From: Ailurus styani
Lineage: Eukaryota > Chordata > Mammalia > Carnivora > Ailuridae
Reading direction: 5' to 3'
NCBI GenBank assembly: GCA_002007465.1
Contig: LNAC01000109.1
Span: forward strand, 420,037-484,036
DNA length: 64,000 nt
Part shown: positions 45,651 to 56,964 of the stretch, piece by piece
How positions within the stretch are numbered: the first letter of the stretch is position 1
Layout of the letters: each line of letters opens with the position of its first letter
Notes under the pieces: generated by a model
Database searches by the model: none
Seen by the model: the letters and a program-made list of their open reading frames with translations, nothing else
Told to the model about the DNA's origin: nothing
Made by a program: the position numbers and the translations under genes

Positions 45651-46799
45651 TCTATTTCTCTTCCTGTTTTGTCTCTTTTTGTATGGACTAGAGTATTGAC
45701 CTGGAAGCCCAGGTCCCCAGAGATCAGCTTTCCTATCCCTCCACTACAGGATTTCATTTCTGTGTCACTAATACCTGGGGCTCTACCCTCGTTGCTTCCT
45801 GGGCCTCCAGGAAATGTCACTCTATAGCTGGCATTTTGGAAGGAGGCACAAGAAAAGGGGTGTCTGGGACTTCAGTGGTGCCAACTGTGCATGTATGATG
45901 GAAAGACAGTAAATGACTACCTTATGACAGCCAGCTATACCGGGATGGTCAAGCAAGGAAAAGTAGGAAGAATCAAAAGAGAGATTATAGCAATAATGAC
46001 ACTGGTTGTATGGGGATCACCACTGGAGAAGTGCAGGTGTTAGTTCCTATCTTGGAAGAAAGAGACAGAATTAAGGGGCAAAGCTATGTCTAGTGAAGGA
46101 TGCTAACCACCAAGTAAGTCATTACTGTTAAATAGGGTCAGTAACTGGGAAGTCAGGGGATATATCAGAAGCAAATAAGGGACAACCTATTCACTGCTGG
46201 TGAGTAAAGAGCCTCTGGCTGGGGCTTGCATTTATAGGATTAAGAGCTCGACAATTTTAGGATCCTCTGAGCAACTGAAAATTACGTACATAAACACTTG
46301 AACTTACGTAACCAGAGGTCTGGATTGTTGCCTCTTCTTGTCCCAATGTTTAAAAACAAGAGTCATGTCCCATAACCCTCCACAGAGCTTAAAACCAGCC
46401 TACTTGCATAGTAGATGTTTAATAAGTACCCCGTTGACTTCTATGGATAAAGAATAGCTCCAATTCTGGGTCCTTCACCTCCCTCAGAGGAAAATTATAA
46501 TGTGGTGTGTGGGAGCAACAGGGCATCAAAGGGATGTTTGACATTTTAAGAGCTGATTTCAGATGCTCAGAGAAATCTGGTAATGCATTACTTGTCTGCC
46601 CCAGCAGTATGTATGATATTCACAGCAGGTAGCTTCCTGAAAAACTCTGCCATCACATGAGGTTAGCTATTTGAGGGAGGTAGGCTGAAATTCCAACAAA
46701 ATTTTGGCAAGAGAGAAGCGTGGAACACAGAATTGCTTGTTGCTGAACCAAATCCCTGGACACAGAGAGGGAGCCACTAAAGGAAGTCTCTAATCAAAT
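45651..46799. other. Mostly featureless; possible L2 end at 46375-46435
   Basis: Unique sequence. CATAGTAGATGTTTAATAAG at 46407 resembles an L2/MIR 3' end in sense orientation. Confidence 0.35.
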
Positions 46800-48060
46800 A
46801 TACCAACAATTGGGCTCAGAGATAGAGAGGGCTGAAGAGAGCATTGCTCCCATTCTTGCAAAACAAACAAAAAAATCTAGACATGTTGAAAATTAATTGC
46901 TTTTCTCGAACTCACCTAAAAACCAAGGGAACAGGGCAAATAACAAACTCGAAGTCTGGAGAAATATGGATATTTACAGGGAGAAATGGGATCTGAGCTT
47001 CTGCTTACCTAGGCAGATGTCATGTGATGTCACCTAAATGGGTAAGCAGTTTCAGCTAGAACTGTTTACATATTGCTTAAACTGGTTAGTGCAGGCTAGT
47101 AGGCAAGTGGGCCATCTCTGGAAACTGTAGACATAGAGAAGTTCATGCTGGCTTGCAGGTTTTTCTCTAAGAATCCCCCCAGACTCTCCTAGGGGAAATG
47201 GGGAGGACCCTGAGAATTCTTCCCTCATGGTGTTGTGTGAAGGAGGGAACTGCAGCTCTTGCTAAAACTCCATTTGGACTTATATATTTCCCTTTCTCTA
47301 AGGAACAAAAGTCTTCATCGGCAACAGGACAGATGTGGTGGCAACCCATTGTAGCAAAGGTTCAGAACAGAAAAATAATAAAAGAGTTCAATCCAGGAGA
47401 GAAGGAAGTAGTGCTAGGCTTTCTCCATCCAGAGGAAAGCCACGAACATTTAGGAAGGCCACACCCCTAGGACTCAGTCCCTGCCCCATACTGAGGCTTC
47501 ATCAGAACAACAGAAAATGCCTAAGACCCACTCCCATGCCAGCAAGCATCAAGTTGAGTTTATAGTGGAATAAAAATAACAGTAGGATACAACTGGGGGA
47601 GCTAGAGTTCTCTCTGGGGACACCCAAAGCCAAGTGGGTGACCCAAGGCCACGGAGGGAGTAGACACTGGGGAAGAACTGACCGGCACCTTAACCTACAT
47701 CCTATACACAAGATATTGCTAGAAGAATTTGAAACCCATGACAAGCCAGGCATAACCAGAGGGATGACCAACTTGAAACTCAGCCCAAGCATGAAAAATA
47801 TTTATCTCAGTACTTATTGGTCTACCTAACATATATCATTTTTTAGCAGTTACAAGGCATATAAAAAGGTAGGAAAAAAACCCAGTCTGAAAAGACGAAG
47901 CAATCATCCAGAACCAGGTTCAGATATGAAGATGTTGGAACAATCAGACAGTGAATTTTAAATACTCATGATTTATATGTTAAATATTCTAATGGAAAAA
48001 GTAGACAGCATGCCAGTTCCAATAGGCACTTTCACCCGAGAGATGGAAACTTTAAGGAAA
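46800..48060 (+). mobile_element. Probable old L1 5' region, sense
   Basis: The right part is clearer: TATGAAGATGTTGGAACAATCAG then TTTAAATACTCATGATTTAT, TTAAATATTCTAATGGAAAA and GTAGACAGCATGCCAG (about 47920-48015), the sense-strand segment just upstream of and into ORF1 in old L1s. The left part (46800-47600) is assigned by continuity only. Confidence 0.45.
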
Positions 48061-48879
48061 AAAAAATGCTAGAATTAAAATGTTCCAGCATTTGGGAAGC
48101 TGGCTTACAGGCTTTCTTGGAAGCAGAGCTTCCTGTGACTAACTGATCATGTGTGGACTGGCTTTGGAACAGATTCCCACCCTTTTGTGTCCTGGTGAGA
48201 TTTTTTGCCCAGATCCATCTGTGGACCCTTGTTTTAACCTTCAGGAGTCTCCTTCCAGAGAGAGACACTCAGTACCTCTAGTTTCCTATCCCTCCTTGCA
48301 TGCAATGCTCTAACAAGTGGAGATGCCCATTGCTCCCCAAAAATCTCTGCTATTTGAGGCTTCCAGGTCTTTACAGTTGCTATTTCTACTTCCTCTGATG
48401 CATGACGGTGCTCCTTCCCTAACAGAGCAACAAACTCCTATTCCAACTTTAAAGCCCAACTTTGATGTTGCTGTACTCTACTTCTTTCCTGAAGTTCTTC
48501 TCCTTTATTTCCACACTGTAAATTATTTTAGAGCTGTGTTTATCATGCTATGCTAGTTGTTTACTAACTTATATCATCCACTAGATATAGTGGATAGTGA
48601 GAATTCTGAGGCTAAGTTGCTGTAGCTATTTCTATATTTTTATGACATTAAATTTAATGACTCATCCATGTTCCATGGTATTGTCCTAATGTCGGACATC
48701 TGGGCTTCTTTCAGTTAGTACCTGTAGTAAATAATTATGTGATTCCTGGCTTTACAGTAAAGCTTTCTTCTCAAGACGGAATGCTTCCCAGGGTAGCAGG
48801 TAAGTGGCCCTAAGGCATGGACCATCCTGGCATGTGTTTATCAATTGGCATACAGGTAGGAGTGGTCAGATGGTTAGGG
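48061..48879. other. No recognisable feature
   Basis: Unique-looking sequence, no family assigned. Confidence 0.4.
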
Positions 48880-49015
48880 GAAAAGAGGTAGGACATGAGA
48901 CCTAAGAGGAAGGGCAAGGTCAGATCATGTAGGCGGGCCTCATAAGCTACGCTAAAGAACTTACATTTCGTTCCTAGTGATATTGGAAGTCATCGGGGGA
49001 TAGCCAAAGTCCTAC
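48880..49015 (-). mobile_element. L2 fragment, antisense
   Basis: AAGGTCAGATCATGTAGGCG and GGCCTCATAAGCTACGCTAA then ATATTGGAAGTCATCGGGG match the antisense L2 ORF2 segment normally reading CAGATCATGTAGGGCCTTGT. Confidence 0.65.
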
Positions 49016-49264
49016 TGTGGGAGAAAGAGGCAGTAGCCTGGCTCTACCATGAACTGGCTGAGTGATTTTGAGAAAATCATGACATTTTTATTTCCGTTTT
49101 CTTACATGCAGACACATCAGATACTTGAAGAGAAAAAAAAATCACTGTCTTTAAAGTTGACACTTACCAAAAGATAAACTCCTGATTTCTTGTCCTTTCC
49201 CATGAAAAATGATGTAACTAATTATGGGGTTTGGGGAATTTCAGGCTTGACAGGCTGAGTTGAT

Positions 49265-49266
<2 letters not shown>

Positions 49267-49304
<38 letters not shown>
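49267..49304. repeat. (AG)n microsatellite
   Basis: Nineteen uninterrupted AG units next to the LTR relic. Likely variable in length. Confidence 0.97.
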
Positions 49305-49305
<1 letters not shown>

Positions 49306-49329
49306 ACACACCGCGTTTGGGCCAAAACT

Positions 49330-49608
49330 GATCTCATGTCTTGATCTCAGGTCATTAGGGCGGGCCCTGATCCAATATGACTTGTGTTCTTATCAGAGTA
49401 GAAGAGACACACACAAAAGAAAGGAAGAACCCAGAAAATGGAGTTATGCCCTTCCCAGCCAAGGGACACCAAGGATTACTGGTGAGCCAGGAGCTAAGAG
49501 AAAAAGGTATGGAACAGATTCTTCCCTGGAGCCTTCCAGAAAGCACAGCTCTTGGTTGCACCTTGATTTCTGATTTCTAGCTTCCAGAACAGGGTGAGGA
49601 ACAATGTC
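49330..49608 (+). mobile_element. ERVL-MaLR LTR fragment (MLT1-type)
   Basis: AGGTCATTAGGGCGGGCCCT, GATCCAATATGACTTGTGTT, GGACACCAAGGATTACTGGT, GGTATGGAACAGATTCTTCC and TTGCACCTTGATTTCTGATT, the right two-thirds of an MLT1-type LTR. Confidence 0.8.
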
Positions 49609-51559
49609 TGGAACAATTACTATATTCTGAATAAGTAATTTCATTAATGTATGGATAAATTCGATACATTTGAATAGGAATACCTAGCATATGGGCTTTG
49701 CCTATATAGGGCATTGGCTTTGTTCCTGTATGCCTCAGAATTTTATTAACAGGGAATGGATGTTCAAAGAACCCAGAGTTAGTCATTGTTTACAAGTCTT
49801 CAGCTGCTCTCATCTATGAACCCATAAAGCAAAATTATTCAGAGATGTGGGACCTGAGGCGCATTTAAAATCCTCAGCCAAGCGTAGCTCAGGAATACAC
49901 TGGTACATGTAGAGTCTTAGTGGGATGCTCCGTCTGGTTACAGAAAGCCAAGGCCTTGAAGAGCACGAGAAAGAACAACATGTTGTGTGATGGCTGCTTT
50001 TCAGCTTTACACTTGAGTTGATAAATTCCCCTGATTTGGTCATTTTCACTGAACAGAAGGCTCTTGTGAGAGCCACTTTGCAATGACTGGAAAAGTTGAG
50101 ACTTTGCCAGAACTCCATTAGGCCACAGGCCACAGGCCACATCTGGATCCTTGTATATTATCCACTCCAGGCGTTGACCTATGTGCTTCTGTATGGCTAG
50201 ATTAATTTAAGGGGACTTTCCATTGGGGGAGCATGAAGCTCTTTTGTTCCTTTAACTTGTTGGTCCATGCTCCACTCCCCTTGCCCACCCAGTCGTCTAG
50301 AGCTCTGACCTTCCTCAAGAAGGGAACCTACATAGGGAAAGCCTGGAGAATCTTCTGCCTCTTGGCATCTCTTTTCAGAATTCTGGCTTGTCCTGCTCCT
50401 AATCCCTGGAACACCCACTGAAGTTCACTGATTTGGAACCGGAGGACTTGCAAGTCTGTTTCTAAGGCAGGAGGCTGTTCAGATGAACATAGTGACTTGT
50501 ATTGATGAACAAACATAGACACACAGAGGAAAATACCCTGCCTCCCAATACCTTGACCTCTTGTTACATTCTCCTTCCTCACTTGGAAGAAAAGGAGCCC
50601 ATGAGAGCATAATCTGTCCTTCCTTTCCCTTCCTTTCCAGCTCCAGCTCTTACATACTGTTTTCTCAAAGAACAAGTCCATGGCAAATGTTTGTGGAATG
50701 AATGTTAAACGTACCCATAAGCACACTCGCGCAGGCACCCGGAGGCTTCGGTTGCCGTGGATTTTTCCATGCGGGCTGGTTTTGCCCTGCAGAAAGTGCG
50801 GGCTCCATTTGGCTGATTCAACCAAGTGCCTCGTGTTTGGTTAGCTTAGCGGTCGTTGTGAAGGTTTGTTTATGTAGCACCCATTTTACACATTATTTTC
50901 TGCATAACTTTGTTATCAAAACAAATAAAGAGCTGGAACAGCTCTTTCCCCAAAAGAGAGAACCAACTTTCTTTCCTTCTTCCCGCATATTCGGGAAGTG
51001 TCCAGAATATCGTCTTATTGTCAGTCTGATGCTCACCTGGAGTTGGCTTCTCATTCCCCTGATGGAGAGCATCTGCCAGGTGAAAAGGCTGAGACCCTCT
51101 GTCACCACTGGACAATTGATGACACCGCCATCTGAAGCTTTAGTCTCTCTCACCTGAGGACAGATGAGCTGCAGGGTGTCATTTAGCTCTTGGACGTGGT
51201 GGCTCATCAGTGTTCAAGATTTGAAGTTGATAGCACTGCTTGAAATATGAACTTTCTAGAGTTGTTTCAGGAGGCTGCATCCATGTCCCCAGTGTGCGAC
51301 ATTCTCTAAGAAGTCTGCTTATTTTCACTATTGAATGATACATCCTTCTTGTCACAGTGACCATCCTCTTTAATATTAATGAACTATCCCCGTTGGAACC
51401 TTTCCTTGGGGACTGTGGGTTTGCTGAAGCAGGAATGATATCTCCTTTACTGAACAGCAGTGGTTGCTGTGAACTCTGCCTAAATACTATCGAGCCTGGA
51501 GCTGGCTCCATAAATGCCACTATATGGGACTGATGGCATTCCTGGCAATCGTCACCCTT
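49609..51559. other. No gene recognised; small GGCCACA tandem at 50121-50141
   Basis: Overlapping frames on both strands (50328-50825 minus, 165 codons; 50702-51157 plus, 151 codons; 51179-51583 minus, 134 codons) are the longest in the window but oppose each other and carry no motif I know. Three GGCCACA units lie at 50121-50141. Confidence 0.4.
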
Positions 51560-51974
51560 CTCTCTACCCATGCCCTTTGCCATGTGACTGTCCTACTCCT
51601 CCCACGAAGAGGCAGAATCTATTCCTGGCCCCTTGATTCCAGGCTTAGCCTTTTGGGCCTTGCTTTGACCCATGGGATCTTAGCACACACGGCAGAAGAG
51701 GGGGCCTTGCAAAAAGCACCTGCATGATTGCACTTGACAATGCCTAGGAGAAGGACATGCCTGAGCTAGTCTGCTGGTCCCAGGAGGAATGAAATTCATG
51801 GGAGAGGAGAAAAGCTTCTTCATTTGAGCTCAACTAGCTTAGCCATGGATGCATAGAGACCTCAGATAGTATGACGAGCCAAGCCCCAGATAAAAACAGA
51901 TTAGTGAGAATCAGTGACTGCTGTTTTAAGCCACTATGTTTAGGGTAGTTTGTTAGTTTGGCATTAGCGTGACT
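51560..51974 (+). mobile_element. LTR relic of MLT1 class
   Basis: CCATGTGACTGTCCTACTCC, GCTTTGACCCATGGGATCTT and the distal TGCTGTTTTAAGCCACTATG and GGTAGTTTGTTAGTTTGGCA are in MLT1 order. Ends directly against the next LTR at 51975. Confidence 0.6.
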
Positions 51975-52562
51975 TGCTATAGACCAAATGTTTGTGTCCC
52001 CCCCCACCAGTTCATATGTGAAATCCTCATCCCCAGTGTAATGGTATTCAGATGTGGGGACTTAGGGGTTTTGAGGGTGGAGTCCCAATGAATGGGATTA
52101 GAGGTTTCATGAAAGAGACCCCAGGGAGCTCCCTTGACCTTCACCCATGCAAGGACACTGTGAGAAGACAGCCATCCACAAGCCAGAATATGGGCTCTCA
52201 CCAGACACTGAATCTGATTGTGCCTTGATCTTGGACTTCCTCTGGCCTCCAGAACTGCGAGAAATAAATGGTTGGGGGGGGTGCCTGGGTGGCTCAGTTA
52301 AGTGTCTGACTCTTCATTTCGGTTCAGATCATGATCTGAGTTGTGAGATTGAGCCCCGAGTTGGACTCTGTGCTGGGTGTGGAGCCTGCTTGGGATTCTC
52401 TCGCTCCCCCTGCTCCCCCATCCCCCATTCTCACACACTCTCTCTCTAAAAAAAAAAAGAGAGAGAGAGAGAAAGAGGGAGAGAAAGAAAGAAGTGGTTA
52501 TTGCTAATAACCCACCTTGTCTATGGCATTGTGTTACCATGGTCTGAATGACCGATATATAC
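51975..52562 (+). mobile_element. ERVL-MaLR LTR (MLT1-type) split by a SINE
   Basis: Starts TGCTATAGACCAAATGTTTG, then TCATATGTGAAATCCTCATC, TGGAGTCCCAATGAATGGGA, TGTGCCTTGATCTTGGACTT, CCAGAACTGCGAGAAATAAA. After the SINE, AACCCACCTTGTCTATGGCA completes the LTR. Confidence 0.85.
52274..52487 (+). mobile_element. Can-SINE inside an LTR
   Basis: G run then GTGCCTGGGTGGCTCAG, TCAGATCATGATCTGAGTTG, CT-rich body, A run and a GA-rich tail (52458-52487). Flanks AAATAAATGGTT (52262-52273) and AAAGAAGTGGTT (52488-52499) look like an eroded TSD. Confidence 0.9.
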
Positions 52563-52639
52563 CCCAGTTAACTGATACAGTGGGAGATTCCAGAGAAAGT
52601 AAGTGGTCAGAGTGGGTCTGGAATTAGTGTCTGAAGTAC

Positions 52640-53562
52640 GTACATAGCCTCAGCTGTGATTCTCTCAGTCCAGTTACTCTGTCCAAATTCCCATGTCTAT
52701 CACTCTATGCTGGTCCAAGCCATCTTTGTCTCTCACCTGGGTTTGTACAAGAGCCTCCTACCAAACTAGTTGCTTCCACGCTCGCCCCCTTATGATATGC
52801 TTGCCACACAGCTGCCTAATATACATTTAAAATCTAAAGCAGATCAGGGGTGACTGGTGCCCCAGCCAGTTAAGTGTCCAACTCTTGATTTTGGCTCAGG
52901 GTCATGGTATCGAGCCCTGCATTGTGCTCTGCACTGAGTGTGGAGCCTGCTTAAGATTCTCTCTCTCCCTCACCCTCTGCCCCTCCTGCCCTACATATTC
53001 TCTCTGTGTCGCTCAAAAATATAATCTAAACCAGATCATGACACTTCTCTGCTTAAAATGAATGAATGGAATCCAAGTTCCTATATACACTAACTTCCAT
53101 CTCCTTCCCCATTTCCCCTAATGTTCCCTTACCTGGCTGGTTCCCTTTGTCCCCTCTGCTTCAGGCCTTTGACTTCCTACTTCCCACTTCCTCTTCTCCC
53201 ATATTCAAAGTTGATTTCTGGGGTCCTGACACTTCCTAGGCCCTCTTCTTGGAATACTCTTCCGCTAGAGTTCTGCATCACCAACCCTCCTTCAACATTG
53301 GCAATAAGGTCCTCACCTGTAACCCTCTAAGCTCATTATTTAATACCCTTCAGACAGCTGATCACTATCTTATACTCTGCTTTGCATGCTTCATATCACT
53401 TATGACTCTCTGGAAGTATTTTTACTTGTTTCTTTACCTGTTTCTCCACCTAGACTATGTGCTTCTGGAAAAGAAGGAGCGTGTCTAGCTTGTTTATTGA
53501 TGTATATCCAGTGCCTGGAATCATAGTAAATGATCAAAAAGTGTCAACTGAATGAATAATTG
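52640..53562 (+). mobile_element. L2 (CR1-clade LINE), sense, interrupted by a SINE
   Basis: GGTCCAAGCCATCTTTGTCT, AGAGCCTCCTACCAAACTAG, AACCAGATCATGACACTTCT, TTCAGGCCTTTGACTTCCTA, CTTCTTGGAATACTCTTCCG, GACTATGTGCTTCTGGAAAA and TGTCAACTGAATGAATAATT run through the ORF2 C-terminus, 3' UTR and tail. Confidence 0.85.
52847..53022 (+). mobile_element. Can-SINE inside L2, TSD visible
   Basis: AATCTAAAGCAGATCA (52831-52846) and AATCTAAACCAGATCA (53023-53038), one mismatch. Head scrambled (GGGGTGACTGGTGCCCCAGC), body with AGTGTGGAGCCTGCTTAAGA. Confidence 0.93.
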
Positions 53563-53844
53563 GAGGAAGGAAGGAAAAAAACAAGAGGACAGACTCAGAA
53601 TTAGGATTTGGTCTGTGGATCTAGCTACGGACATTGGTGGGGCAAACACTTAAACAAAACTCAAAGTTGGAGAGATGTAAAAGTTAGGTATTAGCAAGCA
53701 TTCCAAGCTACCTGAGGAACTTGGCCTTTGCATGTGTGTGTTTAAATTACAGCATAATTTACCTGAAATACAATGCACAGGTCTTAAATGTTGAGTTTGG
53801 TTAGTTTGGGCAATTGTCTTCCACCCCAAACAAGATACATTTTC

Positions 53845-54047
53845 TTTTTTTTTTTTTTAAGATCTTATTTATTTATTTGACAGAGAGAGAGAGAGATCAC
53901 AAGCAGGCAGAGAGGCAGGCAGAGAGAGAGGAAGAAGCAGGCTCCCTGCCGAGCAGAGAGCCCGATGTGGGCCTCAATCCCAGGACCCTGAGACCATGAC
54001 CTGAGCCGAAGGTAGAGGCATTAACCCACTGAGCCACCCAGGTGCCC
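53845..54047 (-). mobile_element. Young Can-SINE, mustelid-like subtype, perfect 13-bp TSD
   Basis: AAGATACATTTTC at 53832-53844 and 54048-54060. Body ATCACAAGCAGGCAGAGAGG, GAAGCAGGCTCCCTGCCGAG, and GAGCCGAAGGTAGAGGCATT then AACCCACTGAGCCACCCAGG, the complement of the variant at 34118. Its last 61 bases are repeated at 54106 after an N. Confidence 0.96.
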
Positions 54048-54223
54048 AAGATACATTTTCATCATGACAGAAAGTGCCCCCAAGCCCTCTTCTTGTCTCT
54101 TGCANCCTGAGACCATGACCTGAGCCGAAGGTAGAGGCATTAACCCACTGAGCCACCCAGGCGCCCAAGATACATTTTCATCATGACAGAAAGTGCCCCC
54201 AAGCCCTCTTCTTGTCTCTTGCA
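53987..54223 (+). repeat. 118-bp direct duplication separated by one N (likely assembly artefact)
   Basis: Copy 1 is 53987-54104, N at 54105, copy 2 is 54106-54223. One difference: GGTGCCC against GGCGCCC. Each copy starts in mid-SINE and ends in unique flank (CTTGTCTCTTGCA), which retrotransposition cannot produce. Confidence 0.97.
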
Positions 54224-55469
54224 TACCCCTCACCATGCCCTTCCCTATCTCCTGATTCCCATCAGCAGATTTCTTTTTCCTGTTAACTAGACTTCACAGG
54301 CAGGGAATCATAAATATGGTCTCTGTGCCTTTTTATACTCAATACAGTGATGTTGACATTCATCCAGGTGGTTGCTCGTCTGTGGTTTGTTTCTTATTGC
54401 TAAGTAGTTTTCCATAATTTATCATTTCTGCTGGTGGTGAATACTTTTTTCCCCCATTTGAAGCCATATGAATAATGATAAGGCTGCTAAGAGCATTCTG
54501 GTGTAAGTCTTTTTGTGGTCACATGTTTTCATTTCTTTTGGGTAAATACCTAGGAGAAGGATTGCTCGAGTCACAGCTGATGTGTAACTTTTATGTAAGA
54601 ATTGGTCAAATAGGCCCTCAAAGTGATTCTACTATTTTATGACACTTCTACCTAACATGTCCAGTTGCTCGATATCCCCACCAACATGGAATGGGCCATG
54701 ATTTAAAAAAATTTAGTCACCCTAGCATGTGTGAGAGAGCTCTTGGTGGTTTTAATGTGTCTTTCTTTGATGAAAGATAGACTTGCTAGTCATTCATATA
54801 TCTTCCTTTATAAAGTATTGATTTAAGTTTCTGGCTATTTTTGTTGGATTATTTTCCTGTTTTGTTGATTTGTATTCTGAATAGGAGTTCTTTGTCAGAT
54901 ATATGTATTGTAAATATTTTTCTCCCTGTCTTTAACTTGTTTTTTCATTTTCTTAATGTCTTTTGGTTGAGCTTAAATTTTAATTTTGATAAACTGTCAT
55001 TTATCAAATTTTTCTATTGTACTTTTTTTTGTAACCCATCTAAGTACTCTTTGCCCAGCTAAGGTCATGAAGATTTTCTCATACCTTTTCTTCTCATAAT
55101 ATTACTGTAGAAATCATTCTTATTTGTGGGCCTAGGAGCCATCTTGGATTAAGTTTTGTGTGTGGAGTGAGGTGGGCCTTGAGATTAATTTATGTTCACA
55201 CAGCTCTCCAGTTGGGTCCATCACCATTTGTTAAAAAGACATTCCTTTCCCCATTGGATTGACTTGGTCCCTTTGACTATACTAAGTGGAGTCTGTATCT
55301 GGATTGCCTATCCAGTTACACTGTTCTCCAGAGTTCTCGTACTAGTCATTGCATGAGGGTTCCTGCTGCATCGCATCCTTGTCAACACTTGGCACATTCA
55401 TTTATTCTAAGTTTAGCCATTCAAAGGGCTCCAGAGTGATACTTCACGGTGACTTTATTTATTTATTCA

Positions 55470-55745
55470 TTTATTTGTTTATTTATTTATTTAAAATTGT
55501 ATTTGTTCCAGGGGTGCAATATGTTTGATGTACACATACATAGTTTCATGATTACTACACTCAAGCTGATTCACATACTCATCTCACATTGTTACTTGGT
55601 GTGTGTGTGTGTGTGTGTGTGGTGAGAGCACCAGAAATTTACTCTTTCAGTAAGTTTCCAGTATTCAGAATGGTATAGTCATCCTGCTGTACTTTAGATC
55701 TCTATACTTACTCATGTTCTATAACTACAACTGTATTTTTTGACC
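55470..55745 (-). mobile_element. L1 3' end nested in the antisense L1, with (TG)n
   Basis: TTTGTTCCAGGGGTGCAATA, CATAGTTTCATGATTACTAC, ACTCATCTCACATTGTTACT, GTAAGTTTCCAGTATTCAGA and CATCCTGCTGTACTTTAGAT, antisense. It carries a TG run at 55601-55621. Confidence 0.75.
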
Positions 55746-56138
55746 AGTGTGTGATTTATATTTTTTTTCCTGATGACTGATGTTTTGAGCATCTTTTAAC
55801 TTTCTTATTGGTCTTCTTGTATAACATATCAAATACTTGTTTGTTAAAAATCTTTACTCTTATTACTTAGTTGTGATAATTATCTCTATATGTGATATAT
55901 ACACACACTGTTAAATATATAAGTATGTGTAAAAATTACATATTGCAAATATTTTTTGCCAGTCTGTGGCTTGCATTTTCCTTTTCTTGTTGATGTTTTT
56001 CATACTGATAGCAAACATTTATGTTTTTAATGAAGCCCAATTTATTACTTCTTTTACTTTATGATTATGCTTTTTCTTAAATAAATCCTATCTAAGAAAA
56101 TTTTGCTTCTCCTTAAGGTCACATATGCTTCCTATGTT

Positions 56139-56240
56139 GTTTTTTTTTCCAGGTAATCTCTACACACGACGTGGAGCTTGAACTCACGACCCCAAGATCA
56201 AGAGTCACATGCTCTACAGACTGAACCAGCCAGGTACTCC
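56139..56240 (-). mobile_element. Short Can-SINE variant in L1
   Basis: T run, AGGTAATCTCTACACACGAC, GGAGCTTGAACTCACGACCC, CATGCTCTACAGACTGAACC and head complement. TSD TTCCTATGTT (56129-56138) and TTTCTATGTT (56241-56250), one mismatch. Confidence 0.85.
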
Positions 56241-56964
56241 TTTCTATGTTTTCTCTTACATGTGTTATGGTTTCAGTTTTTACATTTCAGACTGTGGTGA
56301 ATTTCAGGTTAATTTTTGTGTATAGCATGAGATCAAGGTCAAAGTCCAATTCTTTTTCCCATTATGAATATCTAGCTATTCAATCCCATTTGTTGAAAAG
56401 ATTATCTTTCCCCATTCAGTTGCCTTGGCACTTCTGTCAAAAATCAATTGGTCATATATGTGTGGGTATACATCTGGGTCCTATTTTCTCTTCCACCTTA
56501 TCTAAACACTAATACTTCAGTGTCTTCCTAAGTAATTGTATAGTAAGTTTTGAAAGTACATCCTCCAATCTTGTTCTCCTTTTCAGAATTGTTTTGGGTA
56601 TTCTAAGCCATTCAGGTTTCCATATACATTTTAGATTCACCTTGTCCATTTCTACATCAGCATCCACTGATATGTTGAATGAGATTGCATTGAGTCTATG
56701 GATTAATTTGTAGAGAATTGATATTGTAATAATACTGAGTCTTCCAATCTGTGAAAAAGAATATATCTTTCCATTTATCTGTCTTCTTTAATGTCTCAGA
56801 AGTATTGATAGCTTTAGTATATAGATCTAGCACATATTTTATTACAAATTTCTATGTTTTGAGTAGTTAGATGCTATTGTACATTATTGCATTTTTAAAA
56901 AATTCATTTCCAACTGTTGCTAGCATATAGAAATATAATTTATTTGTGTATATCCACTTATTAA

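Larger units (their letters stand above)
53740..55325 (-). mobile_element. Old L1 3' region, antisense (first of two adjacent copies)
   Basis: CAGCATAATTTACCTGAAAT at the 3' tip, then the 3' UTR (CAGGCAGGGAATCATAAATA, TTGAATAGGAG-like 54879 segment TAGGAGTTCTTTGTCAGATA), to CCAGTTACACTGTTCTCCAG near 55325, where the ORF2 3' border would be. Old L1M-type. Confidence 0.75.

Noticed and set aside
47198..47565. Overlapping plus-strand frames of 90 and 76 codons as a gene
   Set aside because: They fall in a probable old L1 5' region, share DNA in two frames, and have no recognisable domain.
50328..51583. Cluster of 130-165 codon frames on both strands
   Set aside because: They overlap on opposite strands, none has a recognisable motif or supporting splice context, and chance frames of this size are expected in 64 kb.
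51560..52562. Adjacent LTRs as the two ends of a provirus
   Set aside because: They abut with no internal region and are not clearly alike, so two separate solo LTRs fit better.
53987..54223. Real tandem segmental duplication
   Set aside because: The single N at the exact junction and the mid-SINE start make an assembly artefact far more likely.
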